Source: Planctomycetota bacterium (GTDB taxonomy: Bacteria > Planctomycetota > Planctomycetia > Pirellulales > Thermoguttaceae). From it: a stretch of 22,492 nt of DNA. The notes below the pieces were generated by a model. It saw only the letters and a program-made list of their open reading frames with translations, was not told where the DNA came from and ran no database searches. Location of the stretch: the NCBI GenBank assembly GCA_018897395.1, contig JAHIKV010000159.1, forward strand, positions 1 to 22,492. The letters are read 5' to 3'. Below are positions 7,287-15,172 of the stretch, in pieces. The stretch's first letter is position 1. Every line of letters begins with the position of its first letter. The position numbers and the translations under genes are program-made.

Positions 7287-7368
7287 GGGTGGCACGTCCC
7301 TGAGCGCAGCGAAGGGCGTGGTACACGACCAAACCACGCCCTTCGCTGCGCTCAGGGACGTGCCACCC
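7287..7368. terminator. 36-bp perfect inverted repeat between convergent genes
   Basis: Arms 7287-7322 and 7333-7368 are exact reverse complements over 36 bases with a 10-base loop. It lies between the stop codons of two convergent genes (plus-strand pyrophosphorylase, minus-strand DUF4340 gene), where a bidirectional terminator is expected. There is an A-rich run before it (gagaaaaaataatt, about 7264-7277), which gives a T-rich tail for transcripts of the minus strand. Its length also fits a mobile palindromic repeat that was recruited there. Confidence 0.65.
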
Positions 7369-7403
7369 CCAGTCGAAAGCGACAGTTATTGATTTGCCGG
7401 TCC

Positions 7404-9068
7404 TTACTTCTCCCCGGCCGGTCGCTGGGCCTTGAGCTTGTCCAACACCTCGGCGGGAAAGGCCGCATCGCTGGGCGCGTCTGAATGGCCGTCTTTGCCC
7501 CGTTCGCCTTCGGCCGGCTTCTCCTTCTTCTTGATTAGCTCGTCGCGGGTGAGATGGATTTTTTGGAAGACGGCGTTGGAGATGATGTAATACCAGTCGG
7601 CGAAGCGGGCGTTCAGGTCGGCCATACGCTTCTTCCCCTCGGACAGGAGTCGATCGTATTCGTCCTGCTTCCGCTTGTTGTCCCTCTCGATCCGCTCGCG
7701 TTCGGCCTTCAGTTCCGCCTCGGTTTTCTCGGCGGGTTTGGGTGGCTGGTTTTCGTCGGCCTTTTCCGTTTCGGCCTTATTATCTTCCGGCTGCTTCTCG
7801 TCGCCCTTGCTCTCTTTGGCAGGCTCCACGCCGCCTTCCTTCTTTATCTCGGGCAACGGCTCGAATTGCGGCTTGGGGATGATGTCCGGGTTGAACTCGG
7901 CCATGACGAACAGGTAGCGGTTCACTCCATTGTCGGGCTGCTTGGCTTCTTCGCCCTCCTTCGGCTTCTCGTCCTTCTTGACCGTGCTGCCGACGGCGAT
8001 CTCGCCGAACCGAAGGACGTACTCGACGCCGTCCTTCATCGTCACGCGGACCTCGCCCTCGTTGGAGAATAATTCCACCCGATTTTCGAGCCTGGCTACG
8101 AAGAATCCCCTGCGGGCCAGCGATTCGACGGCCTCCCGCTGATTGGCGAAGTCGGCGGCCGCCTTCAGGTCGGCGCTCAGACCGGCCGGCTTGGGGCTGA
8201 CGTCGACGATCTTCAGGTCGTCCAGCGCGATCCTCATTTCGTCGAGCTTGGCTACGTTCAACTCCTCGTCATCGGCCAGTTTCGTCGGGATCCACTTGCC
8301 TGCCTCGTACTTCCGGTCCTCGATCAGCTTCCAGTGCTGCTGGCCGTCGTCGTCGTAGGCGATCCGCACGTCTCCGCGTTGGATCAGGGCCGTGTTCAAC
8401 TCATCGACCGAGTAGTCCCGAAACCACAAGCGGCGCATGTCCCAGGTCTCTATGCCCAGCAGGTTTCGCTCGATCCAGTCGTCGAACTTCGTGGAGAGTT
8501 TGGACGTGTTTATCTCGACGACGTAGATCGGGTTCTCGCCGACCTTCCGAACGTAGCGCAGCCCCGGCCGGTCGGGCACTTCCTTGCCGATCACCAGGGC
8601 CAGCAGTTCCTTGCCGTCCTTGTCTTGCATGACGATCCGCTCGCCCACGCCGGTGGCGCCGACGCGAAGCGACTTCGGGTCGGGGTCGATGACGCCGTAT
8701 TCGCGCTGATCGCCCCGCTGGTCGCCGGCCACTTCGAGGATTTTCAGGCCCATCATCCCGGCCGCCGCCGATGCCACCTGGTCCTTGGCGTCGGCGGGAT
8801 AGTTGTCGCGCGAGGGGATCACCCAGCGGGTTTTGCCCTTCACCTCTACCTGCTTAACCAGGAACGGATGCACCGTGGCGGTATCCTCGTCGAACTCGAC
8901 GATCTCCAGACTGGTCACCGCCAACGGATCCTTGAAGTCGGGGTACAGCGGTTGCCCGCGCAGATCGTCGGGGTCCACCGCGTGCAACACCGGCCGGGTA
9001 AATACGGCCAGCAGCACCACTGCGGCGGCCACGGCCACGAATGTCAGTGTTTTCGAGATTTCGTTCAT
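7404..9068 (-). CDS. DUF4340 domain protein of a gliding-type ABC transporter operon
   Basis: The gene encodes 554 residues from ATG 9068. Residues about 8-28 (TLTFVAVAAAVVLLAVFTRP) form an N-terminal membrane anchor, so most of the chain is expected outside the cytoplasmic membrane. The repeated beta-rich segments (for example DKDGKELLALVIGKEVPDRP and ENPIYVVEINTSKL) resemble DUF4340, a family found next to GldG-like proteins. A highly charged low-complexity stretch (about 405-470, rich in Glu, Lys, Pro) leads to a helical segment and a C-terminal tail. It is last in the ATPase, permease/GldG, DUF4340 series, which suggests that it is a periplasmic partner of that transporter. The substrate is unknown. 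Confidence 0.85.
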   Translation of the reverse strand: MNEISKTLTFVAVAAAVVLLAVFTRPVLHAVDPDDLRGQPLYPDFKDPLAVTSLEIVEFDEDTATVHPFLVKQVEVKGKTRWVIPSRDNYPADAKDQVASAAAGMMGLKILEVAGDQRGDQREYGVIDPDPKSLRVGATGVGERIVMQDKDGKELLALVIGKEVPDRPGLRYVRKVGENPIYVVEINTSKLSTKFDDWIERNLLGIETWDMRRLWFRDYSVDELNTALIQRGDVRIAYDDDGQQHWKLIEDRKYEAGKWIPTKLADDEELNVAKLDEMRIALDDLKIVDVSPKPAGLSADLKAAADFANQREAVESLARRGFFVARLENRVELFSNEGEVRVTMKDGVEYVLRFGEIAVGSTVKKDEKPKEGEEAKQPDNGVNRYLFVMAEFNPDIIPKPQFEPLPEIKKEGGVEPAKESKGDEKQPEDNKAETEKADENQPPKPAEKTEAELKAERERIERDNKRKQDEYDRLLSEGKKRMADLNARFADWYYIISNAVFQKIHLTRDELIKKKEKPAEGERGKDGHSDAPSDAAFPAEVLDKLKAQRPAGEK

Positions 9069-9073
9069 GGCGA

Positions 9074-9162
9074 AGTTGTTAGTTGTCAGTTTTCAGTTTT
9101 TAGAACAATTGGCGTGCGAAACCGCAAGCGGCTGGTTTACTTTCACTCTCCACTCTCCACTA
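9074..9162. repeat. Composite heptamer-core-heptamer element, copy 1
   Basis: Four 7-bp units (agttgtt agttgtc, then agttttc agttttt) cover 9074-9101. A 31-bp core follows at 9108-9138 (attggcgtgcgaaaccgcaa and onward). Then come two units of actctcc (9145-9158). The core and both types of flanking array recur in inverse orientation at 11907-12040. The element fills the 96-bp gap between the permease/GldG and DUF4340 genes. Confidence 0.85.
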
Positions 9163-9164
9163 AT

Positions 9165-11900
9165 TCATCGCAAGCGCGACCGGGAGACGCCTTCCCGCTC
9201 GCGGGCGCGGCGGGTGAAAAACACGATCATCGCCACCAGCAGCGGGGGGATGGGCGGCAACAACACCGCCCACAACTTGTATTGGTCCTGAACGCGATTG
9301 ACCTCCAGGTTCAACTCGGTCTCGCTTTTGTTGATTTCGCGGTCCTTGTCCCGGCGGGCTTGTTCGAGCTTGGCCTCTTTGACGCGTTCGAGATTTTGTT
9401 GCATCATCCCCAGCTCGATGGCCATCTGTTGCAGGTCGATGTTCTTGCGTTGTTTCAGTTCGGCGAGTTTTTCTTGCATCGCCTCCTCTTCCTGCTGCTC
9501 CAGCCTCTCGTATTCCTTGGTGAACCGTTCTCGGGCGTCGGTGGCTTTTTGCCGGGACTCCTTGGTCCGCTCCTCGATGCGCGCCAGCGTGCGATGGGCC
9601 GGCCGCCGCTTGCGGATATCGATGAATCGCCGATCGCCGGCCAACTCATCGAGCGCGTTAAGCACGAAGGTGACGTTGTCGAAGTCGAAGTGGATGCCGG
9701 ACTCGGGCACGTTGCCCTGCTCGCGGAGCCGGAAGAAATCGCGAGAAAGCATGTCGATGTCGGGCACCAGCACGACGTCGATCTGCGATTCACGGGGTTT
9801 ATTCTCCGCGTCTTTCCCGTCCGCGTCTTTTTTCTCGGGATCGGCGACCGGCGGATCGAGCGAGATTTTACCCCGGATATGCGCGGCTTCGATATACGAC
9901 ACGCCCGTAGGGATTTGCCGGCGGTTGGGGTTCAAGCCGCCGCGCGGTCCGTAGGGAGTCATCTGCATCAGATCGCGGTAGAGAACCGTGCCGGTTTCCT
10001 CGCCGGTTCTGACCAGTGGAACAAAATCGAACTTCGACGCGTTCAACTTGGAAAAGTGGCCCGGGAACGGGAACAGTATATGCTGCAACCCGGCGCTGAT
10101 CGGGTCTTTCGGGCTGAACGGCTGATCGTTGCCGCAGCCGTCATCGACGAACACGAACTCGAGCGGAAACTGACTGAACTTCGGATACGGATTGTAGTCT
10201 TGCCAGACGACCTGGTCGTCGGGGAAATCGACACCGAGCAAGCTCCAGAGCGGTCTGATGTCGCCCTTCGGCAATGGTTGCTGCCGCATGAACATGGCGT
10301 TCATTCCGCCCGGCGGTTGGCGCGGCGCGCTGGTGGCGGGTACGCTCGGGCAAAACACCGGGGCGGGATCCTCGAAGATCGCCGTCGGCTGGCCGTCGCG
10401 GACCGTTGCGATGAAGTTTTTCATCTCTTCCGGTCCCAGCGACGACGCCTGAACGGCCAGCAGCACGTCGTACCGCTCGACGATCGGCTTGGTCGGATCG
10501 ACGCGGACGACCTCGTACTGTTTTTTCAATTCGTCGATAATCGGCCAGTCGGGGTTGGCCGACATGCTTTGCATGTTGAAGCCGCCGAACAGCTTGGCGT
10601 CGGTTTCGAGCACGCCCACCTTCTTCCGTTGCTGTTGGCCGACGGTGCATATCGAGCGGACCAGTTCGTATTCGACGGGTATGCCGCGGTCGATGAAGGC
10701 GATCAGCGGCTCGCCCGATCCGCACTTCACCGCCACGTTGAGAAAGATGTAATCGACGGCCATCGCCCCGTGGCTGAGGGTGGTGACCTGGTGCGGCTCG
10801 ATGCCGTAGCGGTCCTCTGCCAGCGCGGCCTCCTTGCTGAAGCGTTCGGTATTGTGGATTTCCACTTGCAGCTTGTCGCCCCCCAGGGCCTGCAATTCCC
10901 GCAGCGCGGCCAAGAGATTCAATCGGGTTTGCACGGAGGATTCAGGCACGACGGGGCTAATGAAGGCCTCGATCCGCACGGGCCGGTCAACTTTCAGGTC
11001 GCGGAGCAGCGCGCGCGTTTGCGGCGAGAGCGAACTGAGTTGCTCGCTGGTCACGTCGAGCCGCAGGTCGTGGTGGCGGAAAAGGACCACCGCACCGACG
11101 GCGACGACCACCAGGGCCAGCGTCCGCACAAGGTAGTGGCCGGCCTGTGCCCAGCGGCGCAGGCCGCTGAACCAATGGCGGCGGCCGATCAACACCATGC
11201 TCAGGTAGAGCATGACGGAGACGATCATCAGGAAGTAGGCCACCCCGGACAAGCTCAGTACGCCGTGGCTGAAGTCGTCCAGCCGGTTGCCGATGCTCCA
11301 ACTCTTGACGGCCAGGATTTGTTGGCGTTCCAAGCCGCCGAGGATCGCGTCGGCCCAGGCGAGGAACACCAGCGGCAGGTTCAGCAGCACGCCCAGCACG
11401 AAACTGATGGTAATGTTGCTGGTGAGGAAGGAAGCCACCACGCCGATCGAGAGCATCGCCAGGCCCACGAGCCAGTAGCCGACGTAAGTGCCGACGAACA
11501 GCCCCACGTCCGGATTGCCCAGCCACTCCAGCACGGCGAGGTTGCAGACCAGCGAAAAGATCAGGGCGACGGTGAAGATGGCGACCGCGGCCAGATACTT
11601 GCCCAACACGATCTCGAAATCGCCGGCCGGGATGGTCAGCAGCAATTCGTCGGTCCCCTGCTTGCGCTCATCGGCCCACACGCCCATCGTGATCGAGGGG
11701 ACGTAGACCAGCATGATGAACGGCAGCCAGAAGCTGAGTTGGTCGAGGTTCGCCAGGTTGTTGCTGAAGAACGCCGGCACCCAGAAGGCGGCTATCGCGC
11801 CGAGCAGCACGAACAGGCAGATGAACACGTAACCCGTCGGGTTGGCGAAGTAACTGACGAAGTTTCGTCGGAAAACGGCAAACAGCACGTTGATGTTCAT
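9165..11900 (-). CDS. ABC-2 permease fused to GldG-type domain
   Basis: The chain has 911 residues from ATG 11900. Residues 1-243 are a six-span ABC-2 permease (YVFICLFVLLGAIAAFW, FIMLVYVPSITMGVWADERK with the typical GTDELLLTIP that follows, and four later spans). A seventh span lies near 258-274 (VRTLALVVVAVGAVVLF). After it comes a GldG-like extracytoplasmic domain beginning DLRLDVTSEQLSSLSPQTR. The last 130 residues form a long charged coiled coil and a final span (LWAVLLPPIPPLLVAMIVFF). In Bacteroidetes, GldF and GldG are separate proteins needed for gliding with GldA; the fused form is frequent in planctomycetes, where its role is not settled. The long antisense frame on the plus strand is a shadow. 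Confidence 0.9.
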   Translation of the reverse strand: MNINVLFAVFRRNFVSYFANPTGYVFICLFVLLGAIAAFWVPAFFSNNLANLDQLSFWLPFIMLVYVPSITMGVWADERKQGTDELLLTIPAGDFEIVLGKYLAAVAIFTVALIFSLVCNLAVLEWLGNPDVGLFVGTYVGYWLVGLAMLSIGVVASFLTSNITISFVLGVLLNLPLVFLAWADAILGGLERQQILAVKSWSIGNRLDDFSHGVLSLSGVAYFLMIVSVMLYLSMVLIGRRHWFSGLRRWAQAGHYLVRTLALVVVAVGAVVLFRHHDLRLDVTSEQLSSLSPQTRALLRDLKVDRPVRIEAFISPVVPESSVQTRLNLLAALRELQALGGDKLQVEIHNTERFSKEAALAEDRYGIEPHQVTTLSHGAMAVDYIFLNVAVKCGSGEPLIAFIDRGIPVEYELVRSICTVGQQQRKKVGVLETDAKLFGGFNMQSMSANPDWPIIDELKKQYEVVRVDPTKPIVERYDVLLAVQASSLGPEEMKNFIATVRDGQPTAIFEDPAPVFCPSVPATSAPRQPPGGMNAMFMRQQPLPKGDIRPLWSLLGVDFPDDQVVWQDYNPYPKFSQFPLEFVFVDDGCGNDQPFSPKDPISAGLQHILFPFPGHFSKLNASKFDFVPLVRTGEETGTVLYRDLMQMTPYGPRGGLNPNRRQIPTGVSYIEAAHIRGKISLDPPVADPEKKDADGKDAENKPRESQIDVVLVPDIDMLSRDFFRLREQGNVPESGIHFDFDNVTFVLNALDELAGDRRFIDIRKRRPAHRTLARIEERTKESRQKATDARERFTKEYERLEQQEEEAMQEKLAELKQRKNIDLQQMAIELGMMQQNLERVKEAKLEQARRDKDREINKSETELNLEVNRVQDQYKLWAVLLPPIPPLLVAMIVFFTRRAREREGVSRSRLR

Positions 11901-11906
11901 AAGAAC

Positions 11907-12040
11907 AGTGGTTAGTGGCTAGTGGTTAGTGGTTAGTGGTTAGTGGATAGTGGTTAGTGGCTAGTGGCTAGAGTAAGAAAACCAGCCGCTTGCGGTTTCG
12001 CACGCCAATCGTACTGACAACTGAAAACTGACAACTGAAA
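11907..12040. repeat. Composite heptamer-core-heptamer element, copy 2 (inverted)
   Basis: Nine tandem 7-bp units (agtggtt, agtggct, agtggat) run from 11907 to 11969. The reverse complement of the 31-bp core of copy 1 is at 11979-12009, and four units (actgaca actgaaa, twice) follow at 12013-12040. Relative to the core, the order of the arrays is the same as in copy 1, but the whole is inverted. It occupies the gap between the ABC ATPase and permease/GldG genes. Confidence 0.9.
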
Positions 12041-12046
12041 ACTTCT

Positions 12047-12778
12047 TCACACGGCGGTCAACTCGCGGAAGCATTCGTCCAACGGGCGGCCGCCCTTGGT
12101 GAAATCTCCAATCGGGCCGTCGAAGGTCAAGCGGCCCTCGTTGATGAACAGCACCCGGCCGGCCATCGCCTCGACCTCCTGCAAGATGTGGGTCGAGAGC
12201 AAGATGGTTTTGCTCCGACCCAACTTGCGGATCGTCTCGCGGACCTCGTGAATCTGGTTGGGGTCCAATCCGGCGGTCGGCTCGTCCAGGATCAGCACGT
12301 CCGGCTCGTGCAGGAGCACTTGGGCCATGCCCACCCGCTGACAGTACCCACGGGAAAGTTTTCCGATCGGCTTGCCGATCACGCTGCCCAACGCACAGAG
12401 CTCGACCACGGCGTCGATCCGTTCCCGTTTCCGCCGCCGCGACATCCCTCGGGCGTCGGCGAAGAAACTCAACAGGGCGCGGGGTGTCATGTCGGGGTAC
12501 AGAGGGCCGTTCTCGGGCAAGTAGCCGAGCCGGGCGGAACCGGCCAGCCGGTCGGCCGACATGTCGTGCCCCGCGATCCGTGACGTGCCGGCCGATGGGG
12601 CCAGATAGCCGGTCAGCAGCTTCATGGTCGTGCTCTTGCCGGCCCCGTTCGGGCCAAGGAAGGCCACCACCTCGCCCTGATGGACCTGGAAAGAAATGTC
12701 CTTGATAGCGGCGAAATCGCCGTAGTATTTCGACAGCCCTTGGGCCTCGATCATCGCGGGGCCTTGCTGTTGGGTCAT
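12047..12778 (-). CDS. ABC transporter ATP-binding protein (GldA-like)
   Basis: The protein has 243 residues from ATG 12778, preceded by GGAG nine bases upstream on the coding strand; the internal ATG at 12754 (MIEAQGLSKYYG) is a possible alternative. All ABC ATPase motifs are present: Walker A GPNGAGKST (42-50), signature LSRGYCQRV (from 141), Walker B VLILDEPT (161-168) with TAGLDP after it, and the H-loop STH (195-197). The signature has SRGYCQ rather than the canonical SGGQ, as is usual in GldA/CcmA-like ATPases. The downstream permease/GldG and DUF4340 genes give the likely partner. It would energise export or conformational work at the inner membrane; the substrate is unknown. Confidence 0.93.
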   Translation of the reverse strand: MTQQQGPAMIEAQGLSKYYGDFAAIKDISFQVHQGEVVAFLGPNGAGKSTTMKLLTGYLAPSAGTSRIAGHDMSADRLAGSARLGYLPENGPLYPDMTPRALLSFFADARGMSRRRKRERIDAVVELCALGSVIGKPIGKLSRGYCQRVGMAQVLLHEPDVLILDEPTAGLDPNQIHEVRETIRKLGRSKTILLSTHILQEVEAMAGRVLFINEGRLTFDGPIGDFTKGGRPLDECFRELTAV

Positions 12779-13160
12779 CGTAAGTCGCTCCTGCTGCGGA
12801 ATTTAGGCGGGAACCAACCGGCCTGCCCGTCGGGGGTATGATCGAAGGAAAGATTATAGCAGCCCGTCGCCCGCCGCCAAAGCCCCATTTCCGTCGAAAT
12901 CGTTGCCCCGGCGGGGGTATTCTTGCACGTTATTCGGCCGGAGATGCGGAGGCGGGGAACGCTGATCGCCGCTGATCTTCGCTGATTGCCGGTTTCAGCG
13001 TTAATCAGCGAAGATCGGTGGAAATCGCGTCAATAGTGGGCTAGTGGTCTGTCCATCTCGACTTTACACGTTGGGTGCCACTGCTGGCTTGTCCAGCAGT
13101 GCCGGAAACACGGTTGGACAAGCCAACCGTGGCACCCGTAATTTCAACTTGGACAGACCA
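12779..13160. other. Repeat-bearing gap upstream of the ABC operon and downstream of DUF1559
   Basis: This 382-bp stretch contains no gene. It must hold the promoter for the ABC operon in its left part, and an AT-rich patch near 12848-12860 is the only candidate area seen. The right part is occupied by two palindromic elements, at 12974-13016 and 13041-13164. The middle (12870-12960) shows nothing recognisable. Confidence 0.5.
12974..13016. repeat. Inverted repeat with 14-bp arms
   Basis: Arms gatcttcgctgatt (12974-12987) and aatcagcgaagatc (13003-13016) are perfect complements with a 15-base spacer. The flanks also pair partly (ccgct before the left arm, cggtgg after the right). No gene overlaps it. 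Confidence 0.8.
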
Positions 13161-13164
13161 CTAG
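13041..13164. repeat. 124-bp MITE-like element with 15-bp terminal inverted repeats
   Basis: The ends are ctagtggtctgtcca (13041-13055) and its exact complement at 13150-13164. Inside, gggtgccac (about 13071) pairs with gtggcaccc near 13137 and encloses two hairpins: actgctgg/ccagcagt and cggttgg/ccaaccg, both with an acaag/cttgt loop. The right terminal repeat contains the stop codon (13161-13163) of the DUF1559 gene. There is no transposase in the window; the structure suits a non-autonomous mobile element. Confidence 0.8.
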
Positions 13165-14231
13165 AAGCTGGAACTGGGGATAACTTCGTCGCCGGCCCGC
13201 GTGCCCAGTGTTCTCCACACCGGCAATGCAATGGAATCGCTGATCGTCTGTGTCGATCCGTCCGTCAGCAGCGCATTCACGACACCAGGGTGATAGCTTC
13301 TGGCGGTCACGGCGGCGAAAGTCCGTTGCGTAGCGCTGCGGCCTTCTTGCTGCGAGTTGAAATCGACATCGTACTCGCGTCCGTCCGTGTGGACGTAGGC
13401 TACCGGCGTGTTCGGCGTGAAGACGGTGGTGACGCCGCTGTGATGGACTCGACCGTCGGCCCATTCCGTATGGCCCGTGTTGTCGTTGATGTTCGGCCCG
13501 AGCTTGAAACCGGCTCCGCCGGCGAGCGCTGCAAGCGCCGCTGGGGACGACGGAACCTGTGGTCCCGGATCGGCCGTGTTGCGGAAATAGGACGTGAACG
13601 CCTTGACCTCTACCGCCGCAAGCGTATGGCTCGTCCCATCGGAAATAGCGGCCGTCGTCAACCGGCCGTTAACATGGAACACACCGTCCCCGCCTTGCCC
13701 GGTTGCGGGATCCCAGACCAACCAAGTGCCGAAATTAAAACCGTAGTTTTGTGGATAAGTGTAGGGATCGCCGCTGGAATTAACGCGTACCCGATCGTTG
13801 ACTTCGCTTGGACAAAGATACATCGGCATCCGCATTGTCGGCACTCCGGTCGAGAGCTGCGCGTCCCAGGCAACGTCGAGTCGCACCGCGTCGTAAGCGT
13901 TGCCTTGCTCCATGTAGGGTAGTATTCGGCCGTGAACGGACCAGGAACCGTTATTTCCGGTGAGAGTCGTGCCCGGCTGGATGCAAAAGCTGGGCGGAAA
14001 CACGCCGTTGGCGGCGACGTAGTTGTGCAGCGCGATGCCGATCTGTTTGAGGTTGTTTTTGCACTGTACCTGTCTTGCCGCCTCGCGGGCCGCCTGCACC
14101 GCCGGAAGCAGCAACGCGATCAAAATCCCGATGATCGTGATCACCACCAAAAGTTCCACCAACGTAAAACCGTGTAGGCGAGAAGGCCCGTCAACGGGCC
14201 TCCACCGGCGGAGAAAAACACGCAACATCAT
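13161..14231 (-). CDS. DUF1559 prepilin-like protein
   Basis: The gene encodes 356 residues. The N-terminus has the type IV pilin/pseudopilin signal: a basic leader ending in G21, then [20 protein letters not shown], in which processing by prepilin peptidase after G21 is expected. [20 protein letters not shown] and the downstream ALHNY follow, as in DUF1559 proteins, a family greatly expanded in planctomycetes. MYLCPSE and the C-terminal [20 protein letters not shown] (the H-x-DG element) are further hallmarks. Its function is not known; the secretion signal suggests an envelope or pseudopilus role. Two adjacent ATGs (14231 and 14228) could both serve. The stop codon lies in the end of the 124-bp element. 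A set of hairpins lies upstream. Confidence 0.93.
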   Translation of the reverse strand: MMLRVFLRRWRPVDGPSRLHGFTLVELLVVITIIGILIALLLPAVQAAREAARQVQCKNNLKQIGIALHNYVAANGVFPPSFCIQPGTTLTGNNGSWSVHGRILPYMEQGNAYDAVRLDVAWDAQLSTGVPTMRMPMYLCPSEVNDRVRVNSSGDPYTYPQNYGFNFGTWLVWDPATGQGGDGVFHVNGRLTTAAISDGTSHTLAAVEVKAFTSYFRNTADPGPQVPSSPAALAALAGGAGFKLGPNINDNTGHTEWADGRVHHSGVTTVFTPNTPVAYVHTDGREYDVDFNSQQEGRSATQRTFAAVTARSYHPGVVNALLTDGSTQTISDSIALPVWRTLGTRAGDEVIPSSSF

Positions 14232-14250
14232 GTCGAGCCGCCCTTTCCAG

Positions 14251-14308
14251 CCCGGCGTGAACGCCGGGCCTAATACCGCCTGCGGCGGAAAGGACCGTAA
14301 ACGGTCCT
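14251..14308. repeat. Three adjacent hairpins upstream of the DUF1559 gene
   Basis: Palindromes at 14251-14268 (cccggcgt/acgccggg), 14276-14288 (ccgcc/ggcgg) and 14291-14308 (aggaccgt/acggtcct) follow each other in 58 bp. The first is followed by cctaa, resembling the tail of the two-hairpin family. They occupy the leader of the DUF1559 gene and the region after the defence genes. Confidence 0.65.
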
Positions 14309-14339
14309 CGGATAATCGCGGTACCAGGCAGCCTCACGT

Positions 14340-14405
14340 TCACCCGGCCGACGCCACCACGACGGCGATCTCCTCGTCGGTCAGGCCGTAGAGTTCGTGG
14401 ACCAA
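14340..14405 (-). pseudogene. Orphan C-terminal tail of a Type IIG enzyme
   Basis: On the minus strand, 14405-14340 reads LVHELYGLTDEEIAVVVASA, then G and a stop. The intact Type IIG gene ends LVYELYSLTNEEIEIVEK and onward, so 12 of 17 aligned residues agree, and the DNA is alike as well. The fragment has no start and overlaps the 3' end of the DUF1828-like gene in a different frame. Its base use is GC-rich (third positions mostly G or C) like the N-terminal half of the Type IIG gene, unlike the two cargo genes. It is best explained as what remains of the former 3' end of the resident gene. Confidence 0.75.
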
Positions 14406-15172
14406 GCTTCCCGGAGGTATTTGGTTATACGGTCTCGGTTGTTCTCAGCCAATGTCGAGAATTGTTTCTCGCAGACATCGGTAAAGCGAGCGACCACTCT
14501 AGGATTGATTTCCTCCTGATTTTGATAAATCCCAACCGATCGAAAGTTCAGGCCCCAGCGTTCGAATTGCATCAGGTTGATTGTCGCGTCCTTAACTTTG
14601 CCGTCATTCAATAGGGCGAAGCAAAACACTGGACGCGGCATGCCGTTGATGCGACAGTCCACTTCATACATGGCTTGCGGATCACGCTGTTCGTCATGCC
14701 ATTTGAACACCGCCCGCTCTGCGGGAACAACCTCTTCCAAGAACCGCCGAAAATCATCCAGAAACGTTGAACGCACCCGTTCACGGGAAAGGAAGGATAC
14801 ATCCGCGACCTTCAATAGGGCTTGCACGAAGCTGTATAGCGCGTCTCCATATCGGTCCCCCGGCACGCGCAAGACCAACTCACCATCACGATCATCGACG
14901 CAGTAAGCGGCCAAGGCATTCGTGATGATCCTGCTTCGCGTGCCGTGGCGCAGGTCTTTTTCCGCAAGTTCGTAGGTGAGGTGCATGTAGGTATGCCCCT
15001 CGTCGGAGAGCACCCACCCGCTCGATTCGCGCTTCAATACGATGGAAAGGTGATCGCCGTCGTCGAACATAAAGGGCGTGAACACACGGTATCGCTGTAC
15101 GCCTTCCGTGACGAGGGACACCTTCTCACATACCTTCGTTCGGAAATCGCGCTCGATGGTTTCGGCAACCAT
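14381..15172 (-). CDS. DUF1828/DUF1829-like protein of the restriction locus
   Basis: The gene encodes 263 residues from ATG 15172, 15 bases after the stop codon of the gene before it. Residues about 28-120 (RYRVFTPFMFDDGDHLSIVL, then SGWVLSDEGHTY) fit my memory of DUF1828, which starts with a beta-rich core; the rest may be the companion DUF1829. No nuclease motif can be pointed to. Composition is AT-richer than that of neighbouring genes. The last residues (about WSTNSTA) are encoded by the orphan Type IIG tail in another frame, so the natural C-terminus of the protein may have been lost. It is probably co-expressed with the DUF6978-like gene. A defence or toxin-antitoxin-like role is a guess from context only. 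Confidence 0.75.
   Translation of the reverse strand: MVAETIERDFRTKVCEKVSLVTEGVQRYRVFTPFMFDDGDHLSIVLKRESSGWVLSDEGHTYMHLTYELAEKDLRHGTRSRIITNALAAYCVDDRDGELVLRVPGDRYGDALYSFVQALLKVADVSFLSRERVRSTFLDDFRRFLEEVVPAERAVFKWHDEQRDPQAMYEVDCRINGMPRPVFCFALLNDGKVKDATINLMQFERWGLNFRSVGIYQNQEEINPRVVARFTDVCEKQFSTLAENNRDRITKYLREAWSTNSTA

Noticed and set aside
8334..11915. A 1193-codon plus-strand open frame opposite the permease/GldG and DUF4340 genes
   Set aside because: It is antisense to two well-supported genes, crosses their gap, and its translation is rich in His, Asp, Gln and Arg without domain features, as expected from the reverse reading of GC-rich codons.
11907..12040. Possible CRISPR array
   Set aside because: The repeats are 7-bp tandem units without spacers; there are no cas genes in the window.
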